Shown one piece after another: positions 1 to 8,387 of a stretch of 23,080 nt of DNA. The stretch covers positions 1 to 23,080 of the forward strand of contig CAZRUA010000054.1 of NCBI GenBank assembly GCA_964603125.1. The letters run 5' to 3'. The translations under genes and the position numbers were made by a program. Every line of letters begins with the position of its first letter. The stretch's first letter is position 1. The DNA is from CAZRUA01 sp964603125. GTDB lineage: Bacteria; Bacteroidota; Bacteroidia; B-17B0; Aurantibacillaceae. The notes beneath the pieces are model-generated. The model saw only the letters and a list, made by a program, of their open reading frames with translations. It had not been told where the DNA came from and searched no databases.

Positions 1-453
1 TTATTGGTTAGCATCGCACTTAATGCGCAAAAAATTACCGTTTACAAAATAGATGGTTTATTAAAGCGAATTAATAATACAAGTGACACAACTTATATTG
101 TTAATTTTTGGGCAACCTGGTGCAAGCCCTGTGTAGAGGAATTGCCAGAGTTTGAAAAACTTAATTTGAACAAGGATACGATAAACAAAAAAATAAAAGT
201 GTTGCTTGTTACGCTAGATTTTAAAGAAGATTTAAAGAAACGCGTGAAGCCTTTTGTGAAGAATAAAAAAATGACCTGTGAAGTAGCTTTGTTGGATGAG
301 GTAAATGGAAATGATTTTATTAATAAGATTAGTCCGAGTTGGAGTGGAGCTATTCCTGCCACTTATGTAGTTAAAAATGGTAAAACAGTTTTCCATGAAG
401 GGAAAATTAACTACGGTAAATTGCTAGAACTTTTATCAAAAATAGAATTATAA
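1..453 (+). CDS. Thioredoxin-fold (TlpA/ResA-like) exported protein, 5' partial
   Basis: The frame is open from base 1, so the start codon lies left of the window; the TTG at 4 is not convincing as a start. The first visible residues (LLVSIALNAQ) look like the end of a signal peptide, cut after the Q-rich site usual in this phylum. The thioredoxin hallmark is complete: an FWATWCKPC strand-helix motif with both redox cysteines about 40 residues in, and the cis-proline loop (AIPATYVV) about 80 residues later. Family knowledge points to a periplasmic or membrane-attached thiol-disulfide oxidoreductase of the TlpA/ResA type; substrate and partners cannot be told. A terminator hairpin follows the stop codon directly. 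The fold is certain, the specific role is not. Confidence 0.85.
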   Translation, partial: LLVSIALNAQKITVYKIDGLLKRINNTSDTTYIVNFWATWCKPCVEELPEFEKLNLNKDTINKKIKVLLVTLDFKEDLKKRVKPFVKNKKMTCEVALLDEVNGNDFINKISPSWSGAIPATYVVKNGKTVFHEGKINYGKLLELLSKIEL

Positions 454-482
454 AAAAAGCCCTCATTTCTGAGAGCTTTTTA
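453..482. terminator. Bidirectional rho-independent terminator between thioredoxin-like gene and csp
   Basis: A stem AAAGCCCTCA / TGAGAGCTTT with loop TTTC and one C-A mismatch at 456-479, with A-runs on the left and T-runs on the right, so both strands end in a U-tract. It can stop the plus-strand thioredoxin-like transcript and the minus-strand cold-shock transcript, which would then have a 3' UTR of about 110-130 nt. Confidence 0.75.
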
Positions 483-550
483 AAACTAGTGATAATTCAA
501 TAAATGTAAGTGTTTTTGATTCTGATGATAATTTGATTTTATATACAGAT

Positions 551-576
551 GAATAAGTTGCCTTATTCTTTTTTTA
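551..576 (+). terminator. Small perfect hairpin followed by a T-run
   Basis: GAATAAG-TTGC-CTTATTC is a perfect 7-bp stem followed on the plus strand by at least seven T residues, the form of a second plus-strand terminator. The T-run belongs to the repeated leader sequence next to csp, so the terminator form may be partly fortuitous. On the minus strand it lies in the csp 3' UTR. Confidence 0.45.
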
Positions 577-588
577 CTTTTTTATTAA

Positions 589-780
589 TTACGCTAAACG
601 TACATTCACTGCATTAAGACCTTTTTTGCCTTCTTGCACTTCAAATACTACGTTGTCGTTTTCACGAATTTCTTCTTTTAAACCAGATACGTGAACGAAA
701 ATTTCTTCGCCAGAACCTTCTGTTTTAATGAATCCAAATCCTTTTGTTTCGTTAAAAAACTTTACTACTCCGTTTTTCAT
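589..780 (-). CDS. Cold-shock domain protein (CspA family)
   Basis: A 63-residue single cold-shock domain, close to the usual 65-70 residues. Both nucleic-acid-binding motifs are intact: RNP1 as KGFGFI (residues 13-18) and RNP2 as IFVHV (27-31). The N-terminus MKNGVVKFFNETKGFGFI is typical of single-domain Csp proteins, which bind single-stranded RNA or DNA and melt mRNA secondary structure. Start ATG (778-780) is preceded by an A-rich Bacteroidota initiation region. A -7 promoter element lies about 85 bp upstream, so the mRNA would have a ~78-nt leader; long leaders are common in csp genes. The T-rich stretch beside the start is repeated almost exactly just beyond the stop codon (see findings). 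Which csp paralog this is cannot be decided. Confidence 0.95.
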   Translation of the reverse strand: MKNGVVKFFNETKGFGFIKTEGSGEEIFVHVSGLKEEIRENDNVVFEVQEGKKGLNAVNVRLA

Positions 781-864
781 TTTTTTACTTTTTATTAATT
801 AATACTCACTTGTTTATCAATTTGCAAATGTTCCTTATTTATGCAATTCAATTAAACAAGCCTT

Positions 865-872
865 CAAAGATA
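865..872 (-). promoter_or_regulatory. Bacteroidota-type -7 element for csp
   Basis: On the minus strand the sequence reads TATCTTTG, a perfect match to TAnnTTTG. No good TTTG/TTG -33 element is visible at the expected ~19 bp. Transcription would start near 858-860, giving a leader of about 78 nt. Confidence 0.5.
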
Positions 873-916
873 GTTAATTAATTATATAAAGCCTAATTTT
901 TACCTTTTATTAACAA

Positions 917-946
917 AAAAAGGCAAATCCGGAGATTTGCCTTAGA
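917..946 (-). terminator. Strong minus-strand terminator with no obvious gene in front of it
   Basis: AAGGCAAATC and GATTTGCCTT (920-943) form a perfect 10-bp stem with loop CGGA, followed on the minus strand by seven T. It would stop minus-strand transcription coming from 944-1307, where no gene is visible, and insulate csp. The tag CTCTATATCTAAGGC just before the stem also precedes the terminator at 1308-1331. Confidence 0.75.
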
Positions 947-1307
947 TATAGAGTGATTTAAGGCTAATAAAGTCGTTTGTACAGAACTAATGTTTCAATT
1001 CCACTTTTTCTTGATAAAAAGTGGAGCAAAAATCAAGTCTTACGAAAAGTAAAATGAAAATATGCGTTCGGTTTGTCTGCGCGATAAGAGCCGTTTGCTT
1101 TCACATGATTATTCTATTAGCGCAAACTCGCTTATCACTGGCAGGACTCCTGATGTCAAACCTCTCTCTATTTTCTATTTTACTTTTCGAATGACACGTA
1201 AAAGAAGTTCGCGGATAAAAATTGGATTCATGATATTTTGTCTCTCATGAGTTGCGGCTTTGCACTTTTCCTAAAGAATAAATAAATTGGGTATTAAGGA
1301 AATTAAA
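944..1307. repeat. Gene-free region with nested inverted repeats, probably a dispersed repeat element
   Basis: No credible gene lies here; the 62-codon plus-strand frame at 1062-1250 has no recognisable sequence. The stretch is built from inverted repeats. CCACTTTTT (1001-1009) pairs with AAAAAGTGG (1016-1024). CTTGAT (1010-1015) also appears inverted as ATCAAG (1032-1037). CGAAAAGTAAAAT (1043-1055) pairs with 1177-1189, and the arms extend to about 20 bp with one bulge, enclosing ~120 bp. From memory, similar sequences (a TTGATAAAAAGT palindrome followed by AAAAATCAAG) recur between genes in Bacteroidota genomes. That this is a dispersed, non-coding repeat is therefore an inference; only one copy is in the window. 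Confidence 0.5.
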
Positions 1308-1334
1308 AAGGCTGTCTGAAAAGACAGCCTTAGA
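1306..1334 (-). terminator. Terminator of the OmpA/barrel operon
   Basis: AAGGCTGTCT (1308-1317) and AGACAGCCTT (1322-1331) form a perfect 10-bp stem with a GAAA loop, followed on the minus strand by TTTTTAATTT. It lies 25 bp beyond the stop codon of the last gene of the minus-strand operon. Confidence 0.8.
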
Positions 1335-1355
1335 TATAGAGATGTTTAACCAATC

Positions 1356-2372
1356 TTACTCACCTCCATAAAAGGGTTTTAATTTTAATGGCACATAAAG
1401 CCCAAATGTAAACATGCAATACATTTGTTTAAAGTAGCTTCCTTTTTCTTTGCCATTTCCATGTCTAAAATCAGGGCGTTGACCAAATTCAAATTTGTAA
1501 CTGAAACCTTGATCTTTTGGTTTTCTATTGTACCAACCCATTCTCCAGCCAAATCTTAATTTTGAACTATTTTGTACATCTAATTTCACATCATTCCCAG
1601 CTTTATCTTTAGCATCATAATTTTTGGCTGCTATTACTGGTGCAAACATTCCATCAATATAAAAATCGCTGTATTGTGCTCTTCCTCTGTAACCATATCC
1701 TTCTACATCAATTAGTAATCGAGCGATTGAACGGAAATTAAATCCAGCAAAGAAAGTTGTAGTTCCAATTCCTCCAAACTCTTTTACTCCTAATGAATCT
1801 TGAGCTTGCTTGCGCGTGTATTTTACATTGTTTTTCTTGTCTTCAAATACGGTTAAACTATCGTTTAGTTTGGTTAGATTTAAACTGTTGTTCATCATAT
1901 ACAAACCTCCGCGTAACATCACCATTTTACGGAATGTAGCAGCGTATCCACCCGCTAATGAAACTGTTCGTGTATAAGTGTAACCTCCAGATGAATGACT
2001 TGAAGAAGATAAAATAATTGGAACATTTCTAACACTTTCTTTATGACTAAGAATAAGTGAAGCACATGGTTCGAAATAAAAGTAGTTACGTGTGTTATTA
2101 TCTTTAATATCGTAACCGCTAGTACCAAACGCACTTCTTAAATCAGCGTTGAATTGAAAACGTTTACCCAACATGTAATCGCCTCTCAATCCCCAACCAG
2201 CGCTGTATCCGTTTTGGCCGTTTACATCAAAGAATAGTGGGTCAATTGCAAGCGAGAAGTTTTTAATATCGTAAGGATCATCATGAACCAGTTTTACTGT
2301 TATTGATTGAGCGTTTAGTTTTAAACCTGAGGCAACTAAACAAAATAATGCACTATATATAATTTTTTTCAT
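1356..2372 (-). CDS. Predicted outer-membrane beta-barrel protein, unknown function
   Basis: 338 residues starting with a clear signal peptide (MKKIIYSALFCLVASGLKLNAQ, cleavage after AQ). The rest alternates short hydrophobic/aromatic strands with polar turns (for example WGLRGDYMLGKRFQFNADLRSAF and YCMFTFGLYVPLKLKPF), as expected for an outer-membrane barrel; the strand near the C-terminus is aromatic-rich. No catalytic motif is recognisable. It is the last gene of a three-gene minus-strand operon, 21 bp after the preceding gene, and ends just before a terminator. Its likely place is the outer membrane, working with or beside the OmpA/PD40 protein encoded first. Function is not known. Confidence 0.75.
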   Translation of the reverse strand: MKKIIYSALFCLVASGLKLNAQSITVKLVHDDPYDIKNFSLAIDPLFFDVNGQNGYSAGWGLRGDYMLGKRFQFNADLRSAFGTSGYDIKDNNTRNYFYFEPCASLILSHKESVRNVPIILSSSSHSSGGYTYTRTVSLAGGYAATFRKMVMLRGGLYMMNNSLNLTKLNDSLTVFEDKKNNVKYTRKQAQDSLGVKEFGGIGTTTFFAGFNFRSIARLLIDVEGYGYRGRAQYSDFYIDGMFAPVIAAKNYDAKDKAGNDVKLDVQNSSKLRFGWRMGWYNRKPKDQGFSYKFEFGQRPDFRHGNGKEKGSYFKQMYCMFTFGLYVPLKLKPFYGGE

Positions 2373-2393
2373 TGTTATTATTTTAGAATGTTT

Positions 2394-3122
2394 TTAGAAA
2401 AATTTAGTTAACCCGAAACGTATGCCGAAGTATCTATGTTTTTCACCAACTACTTTACCAACACTTGATTTGCTTGAATTGAAATCGAATTTTTTGAACG
2501 ACCAGTTTGGCATAACTGAAACACCATACTTTTGAAGTAACTTGTAGGCAACAGTAGCTTCAACGTAAATGTTACGTCCTTTTAATTCTATTTTTTTGTT
2601 TTTAAGCGACTCGTAACCAATTTTGGCTTGCGTGTGTAACTTGCTGTTTACTTTGTAGTAAGCAATTATACCCGCACCAATATTAGTATAACCTTTTGCT
2701 CCATCCGATCCATCTAAGGTAACTAGCTTTGTTGAATCAATATTTGATTGTTTCCAGCCGAAGTTTAAACTACCGCCTATGCGCATTTTTTCGCTTTTCC
2801 CAAAAACCCAACCAATACGGCCAGCAAATAAACCTCCTTCATTTTTGGCAATTTTTAAATATTTACCACGGTTCATTTGTGTTATAATGTAGTACAATGA
2901 GTTCATATCTAAATTATAGTATAAATGGTCTTTCATTGCGTCAACCATCATTAAAGGAAGAGGTGCTGAATGTCGGTACTCATATTTATCTCCTTTTACT
3001 TTTATTGTTCCTACTTGTAAGCCAGGAACGTATTGGCAATTGAAGCCAATTTGTGCATTCAGCTTACTTAGCATGATAAATGCAAAGCAGGCAAGAATTA
3101 GTTTTGTTGTTGTTTTTTTCAT
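2394..3122 (-). CDS. Predicted outer-membrane barrel-like protein, unknown function
   Basis: 242 residues with an N-terminal signal peptide (MKKTTTKLILACFAFIMLSKLNAQ). The mature part contains repeated amphipathic strands with glycine- and aromatic-rich turns (GGLFAGRIGWVFGKSEKMR, IGGSLNFGWKQ, TNIGAGIIAYYKV) and ends in FGIRFGLTKFF, a C-terminal phenylalanine typical of outer-membrane barrels. It is smaller than its downstream neighbour and not obviously its paralog. It sits 18 bp after the OmpA/PD40 gene and 21 bp before the 338-residue protein, so the three are probably co-transcribed. No enzymatic motif is visible. Confidence 0.75.
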   Translation of the reverse strand: MKKTTTKLILACFAFIMLSKLNAQIGFNCQYVPGLQVGTIKVKGDKYEYRHSAPLPLMMVDAMKDHLYYNLDMNSLYYIITQMNRGKYLKIAKNEGGLFAGRIGWVFGKSEKMRIGGSLNFGWKQSNIDSTKLVTLDGSDGAKGYTNIGAGIIAYYKVNSKLHTQAKIGYESLKNKKIELKGRNIYVEATVAYKLLQKYGVSVMPNWSFKKFDFNSSKSSVGKVVGEKHRYFGIRFGLTKFF

Positions 3123-3140
3123 TTTGATATATTTGATTGG

Positions 3141-4736
3141 TTAATTTTTGTTCACTGTAAATTCAACACGACGGTTTAATTGTTTTCCCTCGTCGGTATC
3201 GTTTGTGGCTAATGGTTTAGTTTCGCCATAACCTTTTGATACCATTCTTGAAGCATCAATGCCTTTAGCAATTACATAATCCATAACTGCTTTTGCTCTT
3301 TCTTCCGATAGTTTTAAATTGGCATCATCGCTACCAACATTATCGGTATGGCCCGAAATTTCGATTTGAACTTTTTCGTTTTTGCCCATTAATTCAACCA
3401 AGCGGTCCAATTCAGGAAACGATTCTGAACGTAATGTTGCTTTACCAAAATCAAAGAAAATATTATTTAAACGCACTGTTGTTCCAACTTCTAGTGGTGT
3501 TAAGTATAAATCACGTGTTATTTCTTTGTAGGCCGAAACGGTTGTTAAATCTAAATTATCACTCACCGAAATAAAACCTTGGTTATAAGCTAAGAAACCA
3601 TAGTTAATTCCATAAGGCAACACAATAGTGTACTCACCATTTTTGCTGCTCGAAATAGCCATACCTGCATTTTTTCCATCCACCAAATTTTCATACTCAA
3701 TGTTAGCTCCAATTGGTTCTTTTGTTTTTGAGTTGTACACAACACCTTTAATCAATACAACAGGGTTTGGTTTAATGTCTTCGGTTAGTTTTACTTTTAC
3801 AATATCCTGACCTCTTTCTCCATTCTTAGAAACCATATACGCATATTCCCCTCTTGCATCTAAAGTGTAATAAGCATCCCAACCATCAGTATTCACTCCT
3901 TTACCTAAGTTAACGGGCTCGCTCCATTTGGTGTAGGTGCTATCCAAGCGTTTAGCCATCCAAATATCGTTGTTACCATATCCACCTGGACGGTTGCTCG
4001 AGAAATAAAGTGTTTTACCATCGGCAGCTAAAAAAGGTGTTGTTTCATCATAATCAGCTGTATTTACGTTTCCAATTTTCATTGGCTCTGTCCAAGTATT
4101 GTTGTTTAGCGCTTTATTTACAAATCTCGATAAATCTTTAAACGACTTCGGTTTTGTCCATTTTTCACGCTCAACTAAATGCGACACGTATAAATCTCCA
4201 TTATCGTTTTTAGCCGATTCGGAGAAGTATAAAATCATTGTTTTTCCATCCTTACATAAGTAAACATTGGTATAAGCGCCTAAAGTGTATTTTTTGTAGT
4301 TTTTAATTTCAATTTTTTCTGGCTCGCCCCATTCTCCTTTTTTGTTTAGTTTTAGTAATGAGTAGCCACTTCCTGTAAACTCTCCATCTTCAAAAGCACC
4401 ACGAATAATTAATTGATTATTATCCGTTGATACATTTTCAACAGAACCTGAACGCGAAGTGGAATTGATGGGCTTACCAATGTGCTGAGCCATTCCCCAA
4501 GTTCCATCTGGGTTTAACATGCTCATCCAAGCATCGTGTTTACCGTAAGGTGCCCAATTATCTTTATGGCTGTATCGCGAGTAAAATAGCGTTTTTCCAT
4601 CAGCCGAAATTACTGGACCAATTTCATCCACACTTGAGTTTACATTAGTACCCAAATTAATGTGTTTTGAGCTATCTGTTTGGCTAAAAAGGCTAAATGA
4701 AGCTAAAATGGCTAGTATACTTAATCTTAATTGCAT
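3141..4736 (-). CDS. OmpA-family protein with PD40 propeller repeats and a carboxypeptidase-regulatory-like domain
   Basis: An upstream ATG at 4766 would add ten residues (MLFCTVNTSN), but the ATG at 4736 begins a proper signal peptide (MQLRLSILAILASFSLFSQ), so that start is preferred (531 residues). Domains in order: PD40/WD40-like blades (GPVISADGKTLFYSRYS near residue 40; TPFLAADGKTLYFSSNRPGG near 235), a carboxypeptidase-regulatory-like beta-sandwich around 330-410 (KGVVYNSKTKEPIGANIEY), and a C-terminal OmpA peptidoglycan-binding domain (~425-531) with the SGHTDNVGSDDANLKLSEERA loop and terminal NRRVEF. The order resembles PorE-type T9SS-associated proteins but lacks their N-terminal TPR. 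It probably anchors an outer-membrane complex to peptidoglycan. First gene of the operon. Confidence 0.85.
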   Translation of the reverse strand: MQLRLSILAILASFSLFSQTDSSKHINLGTNVNSSVDEIGPVISADGKTLFYSRYSHKDNWAPYGKHDAWMSMLNPDGTWGMAQHIGKPINSTSRSGSVENVSTDNNQLIIRGAFEDGEFTGSGYSLLKLNKKGEWGEPEKIEIKNYKKYTLGAYTNVYLCKDGKTMILYFSESAKNDNGDLYVSHLVEREKWTKPKSFKDLSRFVNKALNNNTWTEPMKIGNVNTADYDETTPFLAADGKTLYFSSNRPGGYGNNDIWMAKRLDSTYTKWSEPVNLGKGVNTDGWDAYYTLDARGEYAYMVSKNGERGQDIVKVKLTEDIKPNPVVLIKGVVYNSKTKEPIGANIEYENLVDGKNAGMAISSSKNGEYTIVLPYGINYGFLAYNQGFISVSDNLDLTTVSAYKEITRDLYLTPLEVGTTVRLNNIFFDFGKATLRSESFPELDRLVELMGKNEKVQIEISGHTDNVGSDDANLKLSEERAKAVMDYVIAKGIDASRMVSKGYGETKPLATNDTDEGKQLNRRVEFTVNKN

Positions 4737-4844
4737 ATTACTTGTGTTTACAGTACAAAATAACATCTATCTATCCAAAAATTATATCCGTACTACTGGG
4801 TATATTACATACCATTTTTCGGGTAAATAATTAAAACTTATTTG

Positions 4845-4852
4845 TATTTTTG
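4845..4852 (+). promoter_or_regulatory. Bacteroidota-type -7 element for the 213-residue outer-membrane protein
   Basis: TATTTTTG matches TAnnTTTG exactly, 32 bp before the ATG at 4885. Transcription would start near 4858, leaving a leader of ~27 nt. The -33 element is weak (TTTC at 4816). Confidence 0.5.
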
Positions 4853-4884
4853 ATTGAACTAAAAATTAGCTTAAAATCAATCTT

Positions 4885-5526
4885 ATGAAAAAAATAGTTT
4901 TATCACTTGCATTAATTTGTTCAATTGCCACATTAAAAGCTCAGGGCGATGATAAATCGTTTAAAAAAGGAACAATTGTTATACCTGCTAGTATTAATTT
5001 GGGGGTGTATAAAACATACTCAAAAGATAAGGTTTCGGGTGAAACGGACAGCGATGCAGCAGCAAGCACCATTTATAATTTAAGTGGCGAATATGGTTTG
5101 TTAGATCAATTAGGAGTTGGCGCTACTTTTCAGTATTCAAACTATATTACTGAAAAAGATTCAGCTTCGGGCAATAAGGCTAAAGTGTATAGTGTGGATG
5201 CCAAAGCAAATGTAAACTATCATTTTTTACGAAAAAGACGTTCCGATTTATTAATTGGTGGTAGCATAGGCTTTTCAAACATTAAGTATTTTGCTAACGA
5301 TACCGAAAATTCAAGAGCTAAGGGTAGCGGACCATGGTACGATTTGCATTTCCAAAGTCGTTTTTACTTTACACAAGATTTTGGTATGTTTTTACATTTG
5401 GCTTATGCAGGTTACGGTTATAACTCCATTACAGCCTTAAATAATTCCTTAACTTATAAAAACGCTTTCTCTTTAAAAGGCAGTGGTGTTAATTTAGGAA
5501 TAGGTTTACAATACAAGATAAATTAA
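4885..5526 (+). CDS. Small outer-membrane beta-barrel protein, unknown function
   Basis: 213 residues with signal peptide MKKIVLSLALICSIATLKAQ. The mature part has alternating strands typical of eight-stranded barrels: IVIPASINLGVYKTY, IYNLSGEYGLLDQLGVGATFQYS, YSVDAKANVNYHF, LLIGGSIGFSNIKYF, LHFQSRFYFTQDFGMFLHLAYAGYG and a closing VNLGIGLQYKI. This is the architecture of OmpW/OmpX-like or 'outer membrane protein beta-barrel' families; no substrate can be named. It is divergent from the OmpA/PD40 operon across a ~120-bp intergenic region and 38 bp upstream of uvrA, but whether it shares a transcript with uvrA is not clear. Confidence 0.75.
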   Translation: MKKIVLSLALICSIATLKAQGDDKSFKKGTIVIPASINLGVYKTYSKDKVSGETDSDAAASTIYNLSGEYGLLDQLGVGATFQYSNYITEKDSASGNKAKVYSVDAKANVNYHFLRKRRSDLLIGGSIGFSNIKYFANDTENSRAKGSGPWYDLHFQSRFYFTQDFGMFLHLAYAGYGYNSITALNNSLTYKNAFSLKGSGVNLGIGLQYKIN

Positions 5527-5564
5527 GTAAATCTTTCGTCTTTTTTTTGGTAATTTAGCGTCGT

Positions 5565-8387
5565 ATGGCTGCTAAACAAGATATTACTAAACTCAATCCA
5601 AAGGATTACATTATAATTAAAGGGGCGAAAGTTCACAATTTAAAAAACTTAGATGTTGCGATTCCTCGTAACAAAATGGTTGTTATTACGGGTTTATCGG
5701 GTTCGGGTAAGTCATCACTTGCTTTTGATACACTTTATGCTGAGGGACAAAGACGTTATGTTGAAAGCTTAAGTGCCTACGCGCGTCAGTTTTTGGGACG
5801 ATTGGAGAAACCGCAAGTAGATTACATTAAGGGAATTTCGCCTGCTATAGCTATTGAGCAAAAAGTAATATCTCGAAATCCGCGAAGCACCGTTGGAACC
5901 ATCACCGAAGTGTATGATTATTTAAAATTGCTTTATGCACGTGTAGGGAAAACATTTTCGCCTATTTCGGGTAATCAAGTAAAGCGCCAAAGTGTTAGCG
6001 ATGTAGTGGATTACATTATGAAACAAAAAAAGGGAAATACACTTTTAATTGTTTCGCGCATTTTACTTCCCGAGAAAAGAACCATACAACAACAGTTGGG
6101 TTTACTTAATCAGCAAGGCTTTACACGTATTGTGTATAAAAACGAAATTTTAAAAATAGAGGACTTTGATGCGAGTAAATTAAAAAGCAATAACGATTTG
6201 TATTTGTTGGTGGATAGAATTGTGTTGGATGAATTTACTGATGAAGAAGAAACATTAAACAGAGCTGCAGATAGCGTGCAAACATCTTTTTATGAAGGCG
6301 GTGGCGAGTGTATTGTTTTGCATTTTGATTCGAAAAAGACTGAGCATTTCTCAAACCGATTTGAGTTGGATGGAATGGAGTTTAGCGAACCTGATATTAA
6401 TTTCTTTGCTTTTAATAACCCCATTGGTGCTTGTAAGCGCTGCGAAGGCTTTGGAAGCATTATCGGTATTGATCCTAATTTAGTGATACCAAATAAAAGT
6501 TCCTCGGTATTTGAAAACGCCATAGCATGTTGGAATGGCGAAACCATGAGCTGGTATAAAAACCAATTATTAAAGAACGCGCATAAATTTAATTTTCCGG
6601 TACACAAGCCTATTATTGAGTTAAGTAAAAAGGATTACGAACTACTGTGGAATGGTAACGAACATTTTGAAGGAATAAATAGTTTCTTTAAAATGTTGGA
6701 GAAGGAAAGTTATAAAATACAGTACCGTGTAATGTTAGCACGTTACAGAGGTAAAACCGAGTGCCCCGAATGTTTTGGAACACGTTTGCGCAAGGATGCA
6801 AACTATGTGAAGATAGGGGATAAGGGCATATCCGAATTGGTGTTGATGCCTATTGATGTGTTGACAGAATTTTTTAAATCGATTAAACTAAACGAGCACG
6901 AAGCAAAAATTGCCAAGCGATTAATGGTAGAAATTAATTCGCGACTAAGCTATTTGCAAGATGTAGGTTTGGGTTATTTAACTTTAAATCGTGTGGCTAA
7001 TACTTTAAGTGGTGGAGAGTCGCAGCGTATTAATTTAGCTACATCATTAGGTAGCAGCCTTGTGGGGAGTTTGTATATTTTAGATGAACCAAGTATTGGT
7101 TTACACTCGCGCGATACGGAGCGCTTAATTAAAGTATTACGTTCCTTGCAAAAGCAAGGCAATACAGTAATTATTGTGGAGCACGATGAAGAGATAATGC
7201 TAGAGGCTGATGAGTTAATTGACATTGGTCCTGAAGCGGGTTCGCATGGTGGACAATTAATTTTTCAAGGAACGCATAAGGATTTGGTGAAAGAGAAAGT
7301 GAGTTTAACAGCGCAGTATTTAACGGGTAAATTAAAAATTCAAGTTCCTAAAGAACGCAGAAAATCAAAACGTTTTATTGAAATTAAAAATGCCACCGAT
7401 AACAATTTAAAAAACATTTCGGTGAAGTTTCCTTTAAACAATTTATGCGTGGTTACTGGTGTAAGTGGTTCGGGCAAATCTACTTTAATTAAAAAATACT
7501 TACACACTTTAGTAAAGAATAGTATTGAAGGCTATTTTGAGAAAATGGATTCGTCGCAAGTAATTAGCGGAAACATTAAGGATATTAAAGCCATTGAGTA
7601 TGTCGATCAAAATCCTATTGGTAAAAGCTCGCGTTCTAATCCGGTAACTTATGTAAAGGCCTACGATGAGATACGAAATTTATATGCTGATCAAGGATTA
7701 GCAAAAACAAGAGGATATAAACCTTCTCATTTTTCTTTTAATGTGGATGGCGGTCGTTGTGAAGTGTGTGAGGGTGAAGGACAAATTACTGTTGAAATGC
7801 AATTTATGGCCGATATTCAATTGAATTGCGAAGCTTGTAATGGTAAGCGATTTAAGGAAGAAGTGTTGGAAGTTACCTTTCATCAAAAAAGCATTTCGGA
7901 TATTTTAGAAATGACCATTGATGATGCCGTTGAGTTTTTTAAAGCCGATAAGCAAAGTAAGTTAGCCGCTAAAGTTGCCGAAAAATTGCAGCCTTTGCAA
8001 GATGTTGGTTTGGGCTATGTTCAGCTGGGGCAATCATCAAGCACATTGAGTGGAGGCGAAGCGCAGCGTATAAAACTAGCAACCTTTTTAGGTGCGGGTA
8101 ATAACCAAGGAGCAACTTTATTTATTTTTGACGAGCCTACCACAGGTTTACATTTTCACGATATTCAAAAATTATTAATTGCCTTTAATGCCTTAATTGA
8201 AAAAGGTCACTCGATAGTTGTTATTGAACACAATTTAGAAATTATAAAATGTGCCGATTGGATTATTGACCTAGGCCCCGAGGGTGGCGAAAAAGGCGGT
8301 AACTTGGTGTTTGAAGGTACACCCGAAGATTTAGTAAAATGCAAAGCAAGTTACACCGGTAAATATTTAAAAGAAAAACTGAACTAA
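5565..8387 (+). CDS. uvrA: UvrABC excinuclease subunit A (UvrA)
   Basis: 940 residues, the same length as classical UvrA. It is the DNA-damage-recognition ATPase of nucleotide excision repair, working as a dimer with UvrB. All hallmarks are present: Walker A GLSGSGKSS (43-51), first zinc-binding cysteine pairs C290/C293 and C400/C403, ABC signature LSGGESQR (481-488) with Walker B ILDEPSIGLH after it, second Walker A GVSGSGKST (632-640), second zinc module C732/C735 and C755/C758, second signature LSGGEAQR (828-835) and FIFDEPTTGLH. The start MAAKQDITKL is supported by the family-typical IIIKGAKVHNLKNL soon after. Upstream, TAATTTAG resembles a -7 element immediately before the ATG, so the mRNA may be nearly leaderless. 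The stop codon overlaps the next gene's ATG by one base (TAATG), suggesting coupling to the YARHG lipoprotein. Confidence 0.98.
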   Translation: MAAKQDITKLNPKDYIIIKGAKVHNLKNLDVAIPRNKMVVITGLSGSGKSSLAFDTLYAEGQRRYVESLSAYARQFLGRLEKPQVDYIKGISPAIAIEQKVISRNPRSTVGTITEVYDYLKLLYARVGKTFSPISGNQVKRQSVSDVVDYIMKQKKGNTLLIVSRILLPEKRTIQQQLGLLNQQGFTRIVYKNEILKIEDFDASKLKSNNDLYLLVDRIVLDEFTDEEETLNRAADSVQTSFYEGGGECIVLHFDSKKTEHFSNRFELDGMEFSEPDINFFAFNNPIGACKRCEGFGSIIGIDPNLVIPNKSSSVFENAIACWNGETMSWYKNQLLKNAHKFNFPVHKPIIELSKKDYELLWNGNEHFEGINSFFKMLEKESYKIQYRVMLARYRGKTECPECFGTRLRKDANYVKIGDKGISELVLMPIDVLTEFFKSIKLNEHEAKIAKRLMVEINSRLSYLQDVGLGYLTLNRVANTLSGGESQRINLATSLGSSLVGSLYILDEPSIGLHSRDTERLIKVLRSLQKQGNTVIIVEHDEEIMLEADELIDIGPEAGSHGGQLIFQGTHKDLVKEKVSLTAQYLTGKLKIQVPKERRKSKRFIEIKNATDNNLKNISVKFPLNNLCVVTGVSGSGKSTLIKKYLHTLVKNSIEGYFEKMDSSQVISGNIKDIKAIEYVDQNPIGKSSRSNPVTYVKAYDEIRNLYADQGLAKTRGYKPSHFSFNVDGGRCEVCEGEGQITVEMQFMADIQLNCEACNGKRFKEEVLEVTFHQKSISDILEMTIDDAVEFFKADKQSKLAAKVAEKLQPLQDVGLGYVQLGQSSSTLSGGEAQRIKLATFLGAGNNQGATLFIFDEPTTGLHFHDIQKLLIAFNALIEKGHSIVVIEHNLEIIKCADWIIDLGPEGGEKGGNLVFEGTPEDLVKCKASYTGKYLKEKLN

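Noticed and set aside
1062..1250. 62-codon plus-strand reading frame
   Set aside because: It lies inside nested inverted repeats, has no recognisable motif or initiation region, and its sequence is explained by the repeat structure.
4737..4766. Ten extra N-terminal codons for the OmpA/PD40 protein
   Set aside because: The inner ATG at 4736 begins the signal peptide directly.
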